In this document: piece after piece, positions 38,901 to 49,815 of the stretch
How the letters are laid out: each line of letters starts with the position of its first letter
How positions within the stretch are numbered: position 1 is the first letter of the stretch
Assembly (NCBI GenBank): GCA_025267735.1
Contig: CM046294.1
Location: forward strand, 39,679,570 to 39,743,569
Direction of reading: 5' to 3'
DNA from: Mactra quadrangularis
Lineage: Eukaryota; Mollusca; Bivalvia; Venerida; Mactridae
DNA: 64,000 bases
Program-made: the position numbers and the translations under genes
Notes under the pieces: generated by a model
What the model saw: the letters and a program-made list of their open reading frames with translations, nothing else
The model's database searches: none
Told to the model about the DNA's origin: nothing

Positions 38901-41900
38901 TGATACTACGCGAAACATATAATCAACTTGTTTTAAATTACGTGTTAATTACCTTTCGTTGAAGCAATTAACACTGGTGATTCAGATGAGTTGCCAATTA
39001 TATTTGAAGCAAAGATGACAATGTCATATTGTGTGTTCTCTGCTAAACCATTTAATGAAATGTCCATGATTTCTTCCCCATTATCAATAACAGTGAAATA
39101 AGTCCACGTTGAATCTGAACTCTTTTTATAATTAATGTAAAATGTTTGGTTTGGCCCACCATTGTATCCCGGTCTCCATTCAATATGTATTGATGATGTT
39201 GTTGTATGGCTTTGAATTTGTCTTAATTCTGTTGGAGTATCTGGCATACCTTTAAAGTACAAAACATTCTGATATGTTTTAACTTTAAGTTTTAACTGAG
39301 TAATTCATCATTTCACGACTTAATACAAATAAGTTAACCGAATAGATGGCTTATCGGCCGTTGCATAAAACCCTGCTGTAAAGCATAACTTGATTATTGT
39401 TTGAACATTAATGTGATACCTGCTCATTTTAATGAATTTAACATAGTCATCAGAAAACTACAGTTTGTAGACAGCTGAATAAGTGTCATGTTAGAGAAGA
39501 ATTTTAATTAGTTGTTTAAGTAAACAGTAAATGTTTCATCTACTTGATAATAACTATTTCTTACCATATGGTGACAGTGTGAAATTTTGTTCCATTTGAC
39601 CAAATTTATTTTTCACAATTACTCGATATTTTGTAAAATCGTCCATAACAACTCTGCGTATTATAAGATTGGACTGGACAGCAGATGAGCGTATGACAAA
39701 CTTGTTGTTTTTATCAAGTGGCGTCCACATCCCGTTCATCAATTGGTTCCATGTAAACGTAGGAGGAGGATATGCTATGACATTGACAGTAATTGTTTTC
39801 GATGCATTCTTTGCACTTGTGATATTCGTATTCACTTCTGCAGCAGCCCTTGGTGCACCTGGTAAAAATATCATGAAGTAAGTCAAAGACAATTTTAGTA
39901 GTGTGTCTATTAACGACTTTAACACGAATAAATCAAATAGACAAAAGTATGATTACAAAATTATATAGGTCCGTAGAACTCCATCGCCTTTGATAATCTT
40001 GAGATTTATAACATCGGCTTGGTCGAATTGAAATACGCACACAAATCTATAGAAAGTATCATTGGATGAAAAAAACGTCATAGATACAGGTTTTGTTATT
40101 GAATAATTTTACTTCAATGTAATGTAATGTTATGTTAAAAAATGAGTGATTGAATGCGAAAAATATACTTTAATACAATTGTGTATATGTAAACATGCAG
40201 TAAACATTATTTATATACTTACAATTAACAGCTAGTTGTACAGCGTGTGTCGAGACCTTTTTACCAATGTATTCATTTGTTGCAGAGCAGTAGTAGGTTC
40301 CCGCATCTGAACATCTTGCTTTATCAATGTTGTATTCTACATTGTTTGATGTAACATTCATCAATATTTTACGTTCATGTCTCAATGCCATCACCGCTTC
40401 TGGATTACTATCAGCATTACAAATAAAATTAACTCTGTCATTTTCATCTACAGTCACTTTATTAACATCTTTTCCTTCTATTGTAAATGAGTTGATTGCT
40501 GCCCCATCTGAGAATATGAAAACATTGTCTAACACATTTACAATCAAACATTTAATTATAAACAACATCCTGATTCTGATTACCATTCAATGATAATACA
40601 ATGTATATCTTTTCCTTAACATTTAAAAGTTTAAATTTAAATATCATTTATAGCAAAACTTTCAAAAGCTATATATATAGATTGGCATAACTTCTTGTAA
40701 CACTATGCAGTTTATTACAATTGGACATACTCGTTCAATTAAATAGCTTTATCGATTGATTATCGATGCCCTCTGATACGCCTCTCTACTTTGAAAGTGA
40801 ACATGCAATTCCTACAATATCAATACCATTCAGTTAGAATGTATATTATCATAAATAAATGTCATCAGGAAACATTCAAGGTATTTTTGTCACAAATGTG
40901 TTTATAAGCACGACAGTGATAGGAACACGTTTGCGTACTTTCCAGACGATGTCGTGCTAAACTAAGGATCGATATACCTACGCGCATAGAAGATTATACT
41001 TACACAATACAACTAAACGGACATCTACTGACTTTTCTGGAAACCCTGTCTGATGAGATTTACATGTACATCTTCCGTCGTGATTCCTTGATACATTCCA
41101 TGTTAATGTTGAAGTGACATTTCCATTAGAGTTGACAGTCGATTGGTGTGTTGGAGAGAATTTATTACAACTCCAAGAAAGTGTTGGCGTAGGATTTCCA
41201 CCTTTAACACTACAAGATAATTTTCCATTAGTGTATTCTGTCGCACGATATTCTCTACCTTCAACAATATACGGATCATCTGAAGTATCTGCAAATATGT
41301 ACATGTCAAAATTAATGTAAACAACCTCAATCATAAAAACCATATTCATTATATTTGTTTTTAAACAAACAAAAAATACATTTAAATATGGAACTGATTT
41401 ATTGATCATAACCATAAATTACATATTAATGAAATGTGATTGAAACAATTACGTATGTTTAAATGTTTTTCAAAATCCTTTTATTGTGTAATTGTCTCTA
41501 AAGCATACTTGAAGTGTCCTTCAAGAACTATACGATATGGTAAGTTGCATGTCGTTATGCTACAAATCATGTCATGAGCTCGTTTACATGGTATATTAGC
41601 CATTTCCAATAGCTATTTATGTCTTAAAGATTTTGGTATTGTGTGTAAATATTTCAGAGGGCGTTATAGAAAGTATCTAATATAATTGTTAAAATAAACT
41701 TAAAAAGATAGAAGCAGTCACATTTACCAAATAGCAATTACCATAATTTTAGAGACTAAGAATGAAAACTGTCAGAATCCTTAAATGAGGTGTTTTGAAC
41801 CAACGGCTGATAGATAACGATATAATTTGTAAAAGTTTTAATACATGGATTACAGTTGAATCAAAATGTCGGCCAAGTAAATGTTTTATTATTTTACATT

Positions 41901-44606
41901 CGTATATATGTCAAAACTTGATACCTTTAACAAGATCGTTGTAATAGTTAAGATGGAATAATCAATAAGAAAGAAATATATACTATCAAGCATGGATAAT
42001 AAATTAAGTGCATTGATCCAATCAACAGAAGCCCTATCTTTATTGTAACTAATACTTACATGCAACATTCAGTAGTATTTTGCTTTTTGATCTCACCATA
42101 TTTTCGTTTACTGCATTGTTTGCTCTACAAAATACCTTAGTATTATTGTCTTGGCGAGTTACAAACAAACGTAGTATGCTGGTTGTTACACTTAAGTCAT
42201 TGTAATCAGTCGTTGTAGTAACGTTAGACGTTATCTGAGTTTCGTGACTACTTTCATTATTTGGATGTCTGTACCAATACACGGAGGCAGTAGGTCTTGC
42301 TGTTGATGTTGTACAAATTAACTCTACTGCTGTGTTTTCTTTGATATTAACCAGATAATTAGATGGTGTAATTGTAACTGATGTTACTTGAGCTGAAAGT
42401 GATTGTATACAATACTTTAACGGTTAATTTAAATGTGAACATGTATATAAATACAAACGAATAGTACCTCGGGCTTAGTAAGTTTCTTCTGTGCAGCTGA
42501 ATAATCATTTTAGGAGTGTACCTATCGTTTCCCCTCATTTTTGTGTTAAGTATCTCCACATGTTAAACTACTTTTGATTAGTGAACAAATTGTTTCTAAA
42601 ACAGAATAATAGTTTCAGTAATAATTCATCTATGGAACAAGAATTGGTAATCCGAATGAAAGAAGTATTATATGACTCTTTATTCCACAGGACCATACAT
42701 AGATGCAAATTGCACTCAAACGTAAATGTTTAAAATAGTCACTTAACCCTTATACGTTATTTCATTATTTTATGATGGAATATCTACACGAGGGAATCAT
42801 TTTATCAAGCATCGTACGCAGTTAACAATGTAATACAGCATAATTTACAACGAAAGACGTAAGATACCAGAAGCCGATATTGAGTACATGAATTCAATTT
42901 ACTGTTTTTGCTAATGAACTGAAAAACGTACTATACTACTAAATAATAATTATACTCAAAAATACCTTTTACTACATTTAGGATCCAGTTTGATCCCGTT
43001 CCTTCGGTCTGATTTAGTGGTATACACATATACAGGTCGTTATGTTCACTTCTTTGTACATTCAATATTGTAACATGATATACTGTATTGCTACATTTGT
43101 AGATATATTTACTTGCATTGTCTAGAAATGTTGTACTTTGGGTAGTACACTGTCCTTCATTATGACCATTCATTGCAGCTGTGTTTTCTCCTATATTTCT
43201 GTTCCAGTTGACATATGACACATTAGAAGGTACACTACATGCAAATGTTGCATTGTCTCCCTCAGTGACTTCTACTACATCAAATGAAATTGTATTTTGG
43301 CAATAACTACAACTTACATGAGCTAAAATGACAATATAAATTAAATGTATTGCTGTAATACAAATCGAAGTGTGGTCAAACAAGCAAACATTAATGTTGC
43401 TGTCATCAAGTTACAAGAGCTGTACAAAACATTGTCATAAAACTGTTATCCGAATATCTGTTGAGTTTGAATAAGATGCACTTTTATGCAATTTTATAAT
43501 AAATGTATTCATTTTTATCCAATATGACAATGTAATTGACAGACATTTGAAGAATTTGAATTTATATAATAAGCAGTGAAATGTTTAATTATTATGATTT
43601 ATATGCATATCATAATTGACTAGTTTGGTTTGATTAATTGCATTTTAAATAGTTTTATCAGTTTAAATAACGGGTTTAATAAACATATCAAGTTCTTCTA
43701 GCGTAATTATAGTTGAAAAAATTCAATGATCAAATATATCTTTAGAAAAATTTACCTTCTTTTGTTTTAATAATCCAAGCAGATCCTGAACTGTCTAATT
43801 GATGTGCATTTTTACAAGCCAATATGTCGTTGTTCCGACTTCTATCTGGAGAGATCTGAACTGTAACCTGATAAGATGGACTGTTACATGCGTACGAATA
43901 TCTATTACTATCGCTAAGAAAAGAACCAGATGGTGACACTGTACATTGTCCATTCTGATAACTCATCAATGATGTTCCTGTTAGTCCTGCTAAGTATGTC
44001 CATCTTGTTAAATTAGTTGATGATACTAAGTTACATACAAATGTGTAGCTTTCATCAGTTTTTATCTCAACTACATCAAAAACTAATTTTTTACACTGAC
44101 AACGACTCATGCATACTGAAAATAATTTTTAAAAACACAATAAGGCATTATCAATAATTAATTTATACCGATTGGTGATTTAAATAAATGTTTTGAAGAA
44201 AACGTATAAAAGGGAAGGTTTTATTAATAACAAACTCTAGCTACCTTAAATAGTAAACTTTCGACACATAGAGTAAGAATATTAAGGAGTATTTGTATTC
44301 TGCGTTTAATTATTTAGGAAGTTAACAGCATTTTTCGTTGATCTTCATTAGATTTCTTTTGACATTACCATGACGTTATAAGCGTTTGATTATAGGTATA
44401 TTTTTTTATTTTAATTTTCCTGTTTTTAGAGGTAAATTAAAATACAATATTTCATTGAATAATACAAGCATGTATGTTATATAAATTTACAAATAATGCA
44501 AGTTTAATAGTTAATACATGTAATTCAGCTACAGTTTTAATCAACCCCTAATAATTTGCCACTTACATAAAGCTGACAGCACTCTTAGGAAAATTTCAAC
44601 TTTCAT
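35758..44606 (-). CDS. Locus B: Ig/FN3 transmembrane receptor with ITIM and ITSM tail
   Basis: Exons in reading order: 44606-44567, 44115-43756, 43322-42966, 42392-42060, 41288-41004, 40507-40223, 39858-39565, 39249-38953, 38326-38213, 37244-37098, 36645-36539, 35928-35758 (TAG). Sum 2790 nt, 929 residues, no internal stop. Domains: signal peptide, six Ig (14-651), FN3 (652-750), transmembrane (about 757-782), tail to 929 with NPMYIS, DLYAQV, GYDIV, LNYADL (Tyr884, ITIM form) and TPYDLV (Tyr908, ITSM form). Exons 1-5 have exactly the lengths of their A counterparts (40, 360, 357, 333, 285). The two Ig exons equivalent to A exons 6 and 7 are missing; only a 496-nt intron separates the flanking exons. 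B is inverted relative to A. Confidence 0.85.
36112..36476. mobile_element. hAT-like MITE in the last intron of locus B
   Basis: The left end reads CAGGGCTCGAAATTA and the right end, reversed, CAGGACTCGAATGTA: imperfect inverted termini of the CAGGG form common in hAT elements. The interior (365 bp overall) has no ORF. An 8-bp target duplication was not recognised, so the copy may be old. Confidence 0.55.
36539..37244 (-). CDS. Locus B mid-tail exons
   Basis: 37098-37244 (147 nt, phase 1-1) encodes GLVGNPMYISS, then a Pro/Ser/Thr stretch and NDLYAQVQKTKKK. 36539-36645 (107 nt, phase 1-0) encodes DTVNGYDIVDVD and a Lys-rich end. They align with A exons 14 and 16. A 36895-36935 stretch with a good GTAAGT donor could not be fitted in frame and was not used. 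Confidence 0.75.
38213..39249 (-). CDS. Locus B FN3 exon and transmembrane exon
   Basis: 38953-39249 encodes FN3 (PDTPTELRQ, IHIEWRPG, NGLAENTQY, ASNIIGNSSES), very close to the C copy. 38213-38326 encodes TSTNLGPLIGGIAGG, then a long Ile/Val helix ending IIRRYKYPD. The FN3 of B is closer to C than to A, so B and C share a later duplication. Confidence 0.8.
39565..41288 (-). CDS. Locus B Ig exons 5, 8 and 9 types
   Basis: 41004-41288 encodes DDPYIVEGREYR..LSCSV..LSWSC..CTCKS. 40223-40507 encodes FTIEG..NFICNADSNP..YYCSATN. 39565-39858 encodes the Cys-less domain with YPPPTFTWN. All are phase 1-1. The 40508-41003 gap holds no exon, showing where the counterparts of A exons 6 and 7 are absent. 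Confidence 0.8.
42060..44115 (-). CDS. Locus B exons 2-4: N-terminal Ig domains
   Basis: 43756-44115 (first Ig, CQCKKLVFDVV..FVCN..RWTY..YACN..ILACKN), 42966-43322 (second Ig, CSYCQNTISF..FACSV..VNWN..YKCS..YMCIP) and 42060-42392 (third Ig, VELICTT..VYWY..VFCRAN). The first two have the extra internal Cys pair seen in A. All borders are phase 1. Confidence 0.8.
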
Positions 44607-44616
44607 GTCGAGTGAT
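44567..44616 (-). CDS. Locus B first coding exon (signal peptide start)
   Basis: After a TATTTCAG acceptor and ten untranslated bases, ATG at 44606-44604 opens MKVEIFLRVLSAL and ends in phase 1 at GTAAGT. The coding length of 40 nt equals that of A. The acceptor just before the ATG implies an upstream leader exon. Confidence 0.75.
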
Positions 44617-45862
44617 CTGAAATATAAACATAGACTTTTAAAACATTACTAGAACCCTTCGACTAAGATGTATCACCCGACAATAGCATACCAGTCATTT
44701 ACCCTTTTGTTAAAGTTTGGCGGATAAATGGGGTAAGGGATTATATATCAGACAATCAAAATAGGACCTTACTTTTTGCGACAGACAAGAATACGCAATT
44801 ACAAAGGGGTGCGGCTCCTTCTAACCATCAGATCGTTTCATTTATCAAGTTTAAAGCTGACAGTTCCAGTTCCTTAAGAGTTATGATCCGGACAAGCAAA
44901 GTGTGAAGCCGCAGTATGAAATCTTACAAAGGGCAATAACTCCAAAATAATGTATATGACAGTTATAGTTCTTTGGCACTGCATTTCTCTACAATAAATT
45001 CTATTTAGCAATTAATCATGCTGACATATGCAATACCTTTAGAGTTATGCCTGAGACAAATATTAGAAAAAAAGTTAAAAACATTCTATTTTTAAGATCT
45101 TTGAAACTTTCCTCTCCAGCATATTTTTCAAAGATATTAACTCAATCTAACTCGTATACAAAGTTTTAATTTGCCAAGCTAAACATTTTTGCAATCACAC
45201 AGTGAGAGATAAAAGTATGTTTCTGTTCAAAATATGTTGTTTTGAAGATTGCAGAGGTTACATTCAATTAAAATTACGCTCAATTAAAATAGCAATAGCT
45301 GGTGTTGTGCAGAGAACCGCAAGGTAGCAACATCTTTACACAATGGTTCTGTTTGTGTGTCTCTTTCTGCAACACATGATCAAGTGAAAAAAGCAAAACA
45401 GGTTTATAGATTCAACACGAATATTAACTGTATTTACATTCCGTTTACTTTATCAAGTACAGATTTGTTTACTTAACATGACTTCTTTCGGGTCTGAAAA
45501 AGACATTTAAAGTTACTACAAAAATGAAAGTTTATATGTATGAATATTCATAAATGTAGTATGAGTTTAAATTATTTGAATTATGGTATATTTATAATTT
45601 TTTAGTATATTATTGTGAGTGTCTGTCTTTATGAATATTTTTGTATTGTTTTTGTATTTACGTGTCTGTCTTAGTGTCTTGTCTTCGTTAGTGTATGTAT
45701 GTGTGCAAGAGATTTTTGTTCTTTTAGTTAAATTGTATGTTGTTGATGCTTTTTTTTTGAAATTTATATTCTGATACATGCAATTTAATTTTTGTTGAAG
45801 GCCATTTGAAATTAAGGCATATGTTGTAGTTTTACTTTGTATGTCTAAATGTTACCTTCAGA
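44617..45862. repeat. Upstream of locus B: interspersed repeat-like sequence
   Basis: From about 44740 to 45090 the sequence contains phrases such as GGGCAATAACTCC, GACAGTTATAGTTCTT and CCTTTAGAGTTATG, twice in related form. I recall similar phrases as a dispersed repeat in bivalve genomes, but this cannot be verified here. No gene was found. The 45567-45779 minus-strand frame is low-complexity and rejected. Confidence 0.35.
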
Positions 45863-46052
45863 AAATAAACATTTATTGTCAAATAAATTATTTTATGGAT
45901 ACTTTCGTATTCCTGGTATAACCTGGGTACGAAAAAGTCTAGGGACGAATAATCAAAAAAATTATGGATTAAGTGCGCAACTAATAAGTTTATGCATTAA
46001 GTACGTCCGCCATTTTATCTTCATAAAGAATCTAAAATCAGACTAATTGTTT
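45863..46052 (+). repeat. Ngaro A1 repeat (left end)
   Basis: 190 bp nearly identical to A2 at 53687-53876, starting AAATAAACATTTATTGTC and ending ACTAATTGTTT. The open frame through it (45849-46046 and again at 53550-53870) is a by-product of the repeat, not a gene. Confidence 0.9.
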
Positions 46053-46466
46053 GTCATAAATATTATATTGGATACGTTTGTTTTACGGAAAATTTATAAA
46101 CTATTGTCTTTTATTCTGTTGGATTGTTTTGTGAACTTTATTTTGTGTATTGTTGTACAGTTATTAAAGACTCGACGCGTCATATATTTTCGCGATTAGA
46201 ACAAAGGAAAACGTAGTGAAAACGTTGAAGACAGTTGTGAGTGGGATAACGTGAATTATCCTTGTTTAATTGCTGACTTTATGTATATTCTATTTTAATT
46301 TTGAATCCAGTATTGCGGATGTGCTGAATTAATCTATTAGTACTTCAAAGCGCGTTACATCTGTGTAACGACTGATTATTTTAAACTGACTCCGTCAGAT
46401 TTGCTGTTTTAAGTGTTTATCTTATGAACAGTTGTTTATAGTTTAGGTAAGCAGTGTTTTGATATA

Positions 46467-47048
46467 ATGTCTATTCTCGTTGTGGGAACATCTCACATTA
46501 ATAGGCTTGAAAGATACCTTTATAGGACTAATGGCCCTAACTATTTTGATCTGGGTCCAGACGTGAAGGTCCAATTTTGTGGGATTAGTGGTGGTCGGAT
46601 TCACTCAACAAATCATGTAAGAAGATGGGAAGATGCCATAAGGCGATTACGACCAAGTTATTTGATCTGCCAATTTGGAGGCAATGACATTGATTCACCT
46701 GGTATGTGTGAGGAGGAGATAGAACTTTTAGTTTTGAAGATGGTCAATCTCGTGTCAACATTCGCGTGTAGATACGGTATTGTAAAAGCAACAATAATGC
46801 AGTTTTTACCCCGTCCATCTCCAAGACATTTAACTGCTGATAAGTATGGATTTTTTGCTCATTATGGCAATATCTTTATGAAAAAAGAAGTATCCAAGTT
46901 GCCCAGTATAAACTATTGGAACATTAAAGGTGTTAAAAACCCAACTAATCCAATTTACAAAGATGGAGTGCACTTCAATGACCATGGGTTGGATAAATAT
47001 TTTAGAAACATTAGAGGTGCCATAATTCAGTTGGTACCAAAAGCTTGA
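46467..47048 (+). CDS. SGNH/GDSL-family hydrolase ORF of the Ngaro element
   Basis: 193 residues starting MSILVVGTSHINRLE. The SGNH blocks are complete: Ser9 in GTSH (block I), a Gly pair in ISGGR (43-44, block II), Asn73 in FGGNDI (block III), and Asp166/His169 in KDGVHFND (block V). SGNH esterase-like domains are known in some Ngaro and CR1-type elements; the substrate is unknown. Here it is a separate first ORF upstream of gag, not a domain at the end of the polyprotein. All catalytic residues are intact although the RT is broken. The start is the first ATG, just after a candidate splice donor. Confidence 0.8.
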   Translation: MSILVVGTSHINRLERYLYRTNGPNYFDLGPDVKVQFCGISGGRIHSTNHVRRWEDAIRRLRPSYLICQFGGNDIDSPGMCEEEIELLVLKMVNLVSTFACRYGIVKATIMQFLPRPSPRHLTADKYGFFAHYGNIFMKKEVSKLPSINYWNIKGVKNPTNPIYKDGVHFNDHGLDKYFRNIRGAIIQLVPKA

Positions 47049-47049
47049 A

Positions 47050-48477
47050 ACTACAAATTTCAAGTATACAAAACTGGACTGAAAGTGTTAATTCACTAAA
47101 TATACCATTTCATGTTTTATAGGGATGCTTGTCGATTAACATCGCATGTGCCTGTTGATAACAAACAAATAAGTGAAATCTCAGTTATTTAACTTACGTT
47201 ATAGCTCATTTGAAGTCTTGAATTAGAGTTTGCTATGTTATATTACCAGTATGTCTCAATTATAAGTTATTTAATTTAAGCTTATTTGGAATATATAATT
47301 TAAATCAAACAGGTACATGCGAGGTCGATTGAGAGTATCCATTTTATGTATGATTATATATTATTGATAATTTTGTATGTTTATATATTATTGATACTTA
47401 GAATTCAGTGGATATATTTTCTAACATGTGTACATGTGCATTTGATAAAGGCAAATGATAACGATTGAGAATAGCTTGCCATGATAAATGATAGTTACAT
47501 GTAAATGTTTACATACTGATTGAAATGTAATCTTCATCTCAATTGTTTTGAAGTAGGCTAAGCAATACAATATTCGTATTGATAAGCCGTGTTGAATTCT
47601 GCCCTCCATTATGAATGCAATTTTCTTTACATAGTAATCTCAGTTTATAGTAACTGGTCTTAAAATAAAATGTGCTCAAGATTTTCAAGTGAAATTGGGT
47701 AACTATGCGATCTTATAATAATAAGTGAAGAGGGCAGGTTTCAGTATTGTTTGATATTATTTATACATAGGTATTTGCCAAGTAAAAATGTAATTCATGT
47801 TAATGGATTTGAAATACATGGAAATAATGTTCTCAACTTTATGGTAACTGTAAACTAATTCATTACATTTAAAAGAAATAAGTTGCGGGCCAATTTTTGC
47901 AGCTATTTGTGGTTTTAGAAAACCATGCATGTTCAAATCATGTGAACTAAATTTTAAGTAAATTTCAGATATTCAAGGGAAACAACTCTTGAAAGGTTAA
48001 TCATGTGTATTGTAAGGGTTATGTCCCTTTAGTTATTGATTTAATCTAATTTGATAAGTGTGGACTGCCTAGTATTTACAAGTTTGTATGAATAGTTGGG
48101 TAAAATATAAAATTGGTCTAAACTAGGTTGTTTTTCGGTATTACTTTAATTGATTACAAGTTTAAACAGTTTATTGCTGTTGTTGGTTTTGTTTTGTTTT
48201 TTGTTTTTGAAGTGAAATTTCATTTCAATGAATTTAAAGCTATTCCTAATTCTATGCAGCAATTGTCATGTTATTGTTGGGTATTTTTGTAATCATTGCA
48301 AAGTGAATTTTGATACAGTTTCAGTAAATGTATATTGTTATGATTAGATTGGATATTATTGTGACATTTTAGATGATAGTTTGCATAGTAGTTTGCTACA
48401 TTTGAATTCAGGAGTGAACTGATAATGCTCTGATTGGTTTCAAATTGCTGATGTTATGCCTTAATTTATAAGGCTGC

Positions 48478-48483
<6 letters not shown>
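47050..48483. other. Non-coding interior of the Ngaro element
   Basis: About 1.4 kb of T-rich sequence between the SGNH stop and the A-run. No ORF with recognisable content on either strand; the 47421-47609 minus frame is chance. Confidence 0.5.

Positions 48484-48510
<27 letters not shown>
48484..48510 (+). repeat. 27-nt poly(A) run
   Basis: An uninterrupted run of 27 A within the element, immediately before the hairpin array. It could be a retrotransposed poly(A) tail trapped at a fusion between two pieces of the element, or simple expansion. Confidence 0.8.
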
Positions 48511-48513
48511 CTT

Positions 48514-48817
48514 CCTTAATTGAAAGGAGATTGTGTGTCTTAAGTGTAAGATACAAGTTTTCATTTCACTTTAATTTTAAAGTGATTGTACCTTTAATTT
48601 AAGGATTTAATTTTGGATTTCCTTAATTAAAGTGCTGATATTGTCTTAATTATAAGACAAAACTTCCTTAATTCTAAGGGGTTATGAGTCTTAATTGTAA
48701 ATGACAAAGTTGAAACTCACTTTAATTTTAAAGTGTTTGTAGTAGCCTTAATTGTAAGGTTCTTTAGTTGAAAACGCCTTAATTTTAAGGTGACACTATT
48801 CTGTCTTAATCTTAAGA
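48514..48817 (+). repeat. Array of about twelve short covarying hairpins before gag
   Basis: Short inverted repeats with an AT-rich loop at 48514, 48538, 48567, 48591, 48621, 48641, 48666, 48688 (weak), 48718, 48746, 48777 and 48804. Three stem types alternate: CCTTA../TAAGG, TCTTA../TAAGA and CACTTTAA../TTAAAGTG. The outer base pair changes on both sides together (C-G to T-A), which preserves pairing. It lies in the element's leader, upstream of the gag ATG at 48886. Confidence 0.8.
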
Positions 48818-48885
48818 TAGGACTATTGAGATATTAATTTCAACTGTGGTAACATTATTGGTATAAACTTTTGATTTCAGTCAAC

Positions 48886-49815
48886 ATGTCTTCTACAAAA
48901 AGAACCTCTAAAAGGAAGTCAGATGCCCCTACAGGACAAAAGAAAAGGCAACATCTCTCAGAGGAAGAGAGAAAAAGTATTGTTGAGGACTTAGTGCCAA
49001 TGGTTACTAAAAGTGTGGTGGAAACACTTGTTGCTATGCAGCTTGTCCAACCTCAACAAAATATTGAACAACATGAACAGGAAACAGTTGAAATTATGGA
49101 CCCCGTACCCAGTACCTCAACATGCTCAGAACCAAGTGGAGAAGAATCAGGTAACATGTTAGATTTACATGTGGAGGCAAAAGTTAAGGGAAAAATCTGG
49201 GCTAATGAGTATGTTGACTTGAGTTTGCTTTTGGACGAGAATGAGATGGATGAGGATGATCAGACCCTCAGAATGGTAGAATCCACCGATGGGCAGGTGG
49301 TACTCAAGAAAGGCCCATCAAAGAAGAAAATAACAACCATGTCCAGATGGTATACGGCTTTTCATATATTTGTGGCCATATACACTGAAAAGTATACCAA
49401 TGCATCTGGAGAATTGATGCAATACATAGAGACAATGAGGAAGCTGAGCCAGAGAGCTGGTGATACAGCAGCTTTGTACTATGACAAGGAGTTCAGGAGA
49501 TATAAACAAAAGAATCCTGCTAGATCGTTTCAAAAGATTCTGCAACACCCGTATTCAGAAGCTCTATCCTTAGGTCTCAGTCAAAAAAAGAAGGAAGCTC
49601 TAAAACCTTTTCGTAACAAACAAGCTTTCAAAACAAGCTCCAAAGGCATGCTCACCTGCTACAGCTACAATAACAATGATGGGAAATGTCAAAGAACCAA
49701 TTGCCCATACAAACATGTCTGCCAAAAATGTTCAGGTCCCCACAGTAAAAAACAATGTCATCAAAAACCTACAGACTCAAGCTCATTTCGTAAGCCAAAC
49801 ACCAAGTCTAAGTAA
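48886..49815 (+). CDS. Ngaro gag-like protein with zinc-binding end
   Basis: 309 residues from the ATG at 48886; the frame opens earlier only through non-ATG codons. The N terminus is very basic (KRTSKRKS..KKRQ), with an acidic centre and a conserved block MSRWYTAFHIFVAIYTEKY typical of DIRS/Ngaro gag proteins. The C terminus has a CCCH-like finger (CYSY..GKC..NCPYKH) and a Cys-Cys-His-Cys knuckle (CQKC, then GPH, then C). It should coat the element RNA. The RT frame overlaps its end in another phase, so RT is probably made by frameshift or from its own start. Confidence 0.8.
   Translation: MSSTKRTSKRKSDAPTGQKKRQHLSEEERKSIVEDLVPMVTKSVVETLVAMQLVQPQQNIEQHEQETVEIMDPVPSTSTCSEPSGEESGNMLDLHVEAKVKGKIWANEYVDLSLLLDENEMDEDDQTLRMVESTDGQVVLKKGPSKKKITTMSRWYTAFHIFVAIYTEKYTNASGELMQYIETMRKLSQRAGDTAALYYDKEFRRYKQKNPARSFQKILQHPYSEALSLGLSQKKKEALKPFRNKQAFKTSSKGMLTCYSYNNNDGKCQRTNCPYKHVCQKCSGPHSKKQCHQKPTDSSSFRKPNTKSK

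Larger units (their letters stand above)
46447..48880 (+). other. Candidate regulated intron of the Ngaro element
   Basis: AG|GTAAGC at 46445-46452 lies 20 nt before the SGNH ATG, and TTTTGATTTCAG ends at 48880, five bases before the gag ATG at 48886. Splicing would remove the SGNH ORF and the hairpin array and place gag next to the leader; the unspliced RNA would express SGNH. This is inferred from the splice-site matches and their positions only. Confidence 0.45.

Noticed and set aside
45567..45779. 70-codon Lys/Asn/Thr-rich minus frame
   Set aside because: Low-complexity composition in T-rich DNA; no motif.
45849..46046. 65-codon frame repeated at 53550-53870
   Set aside because: It is the A repeat of the Ngaro element read through by chance; not a gene.
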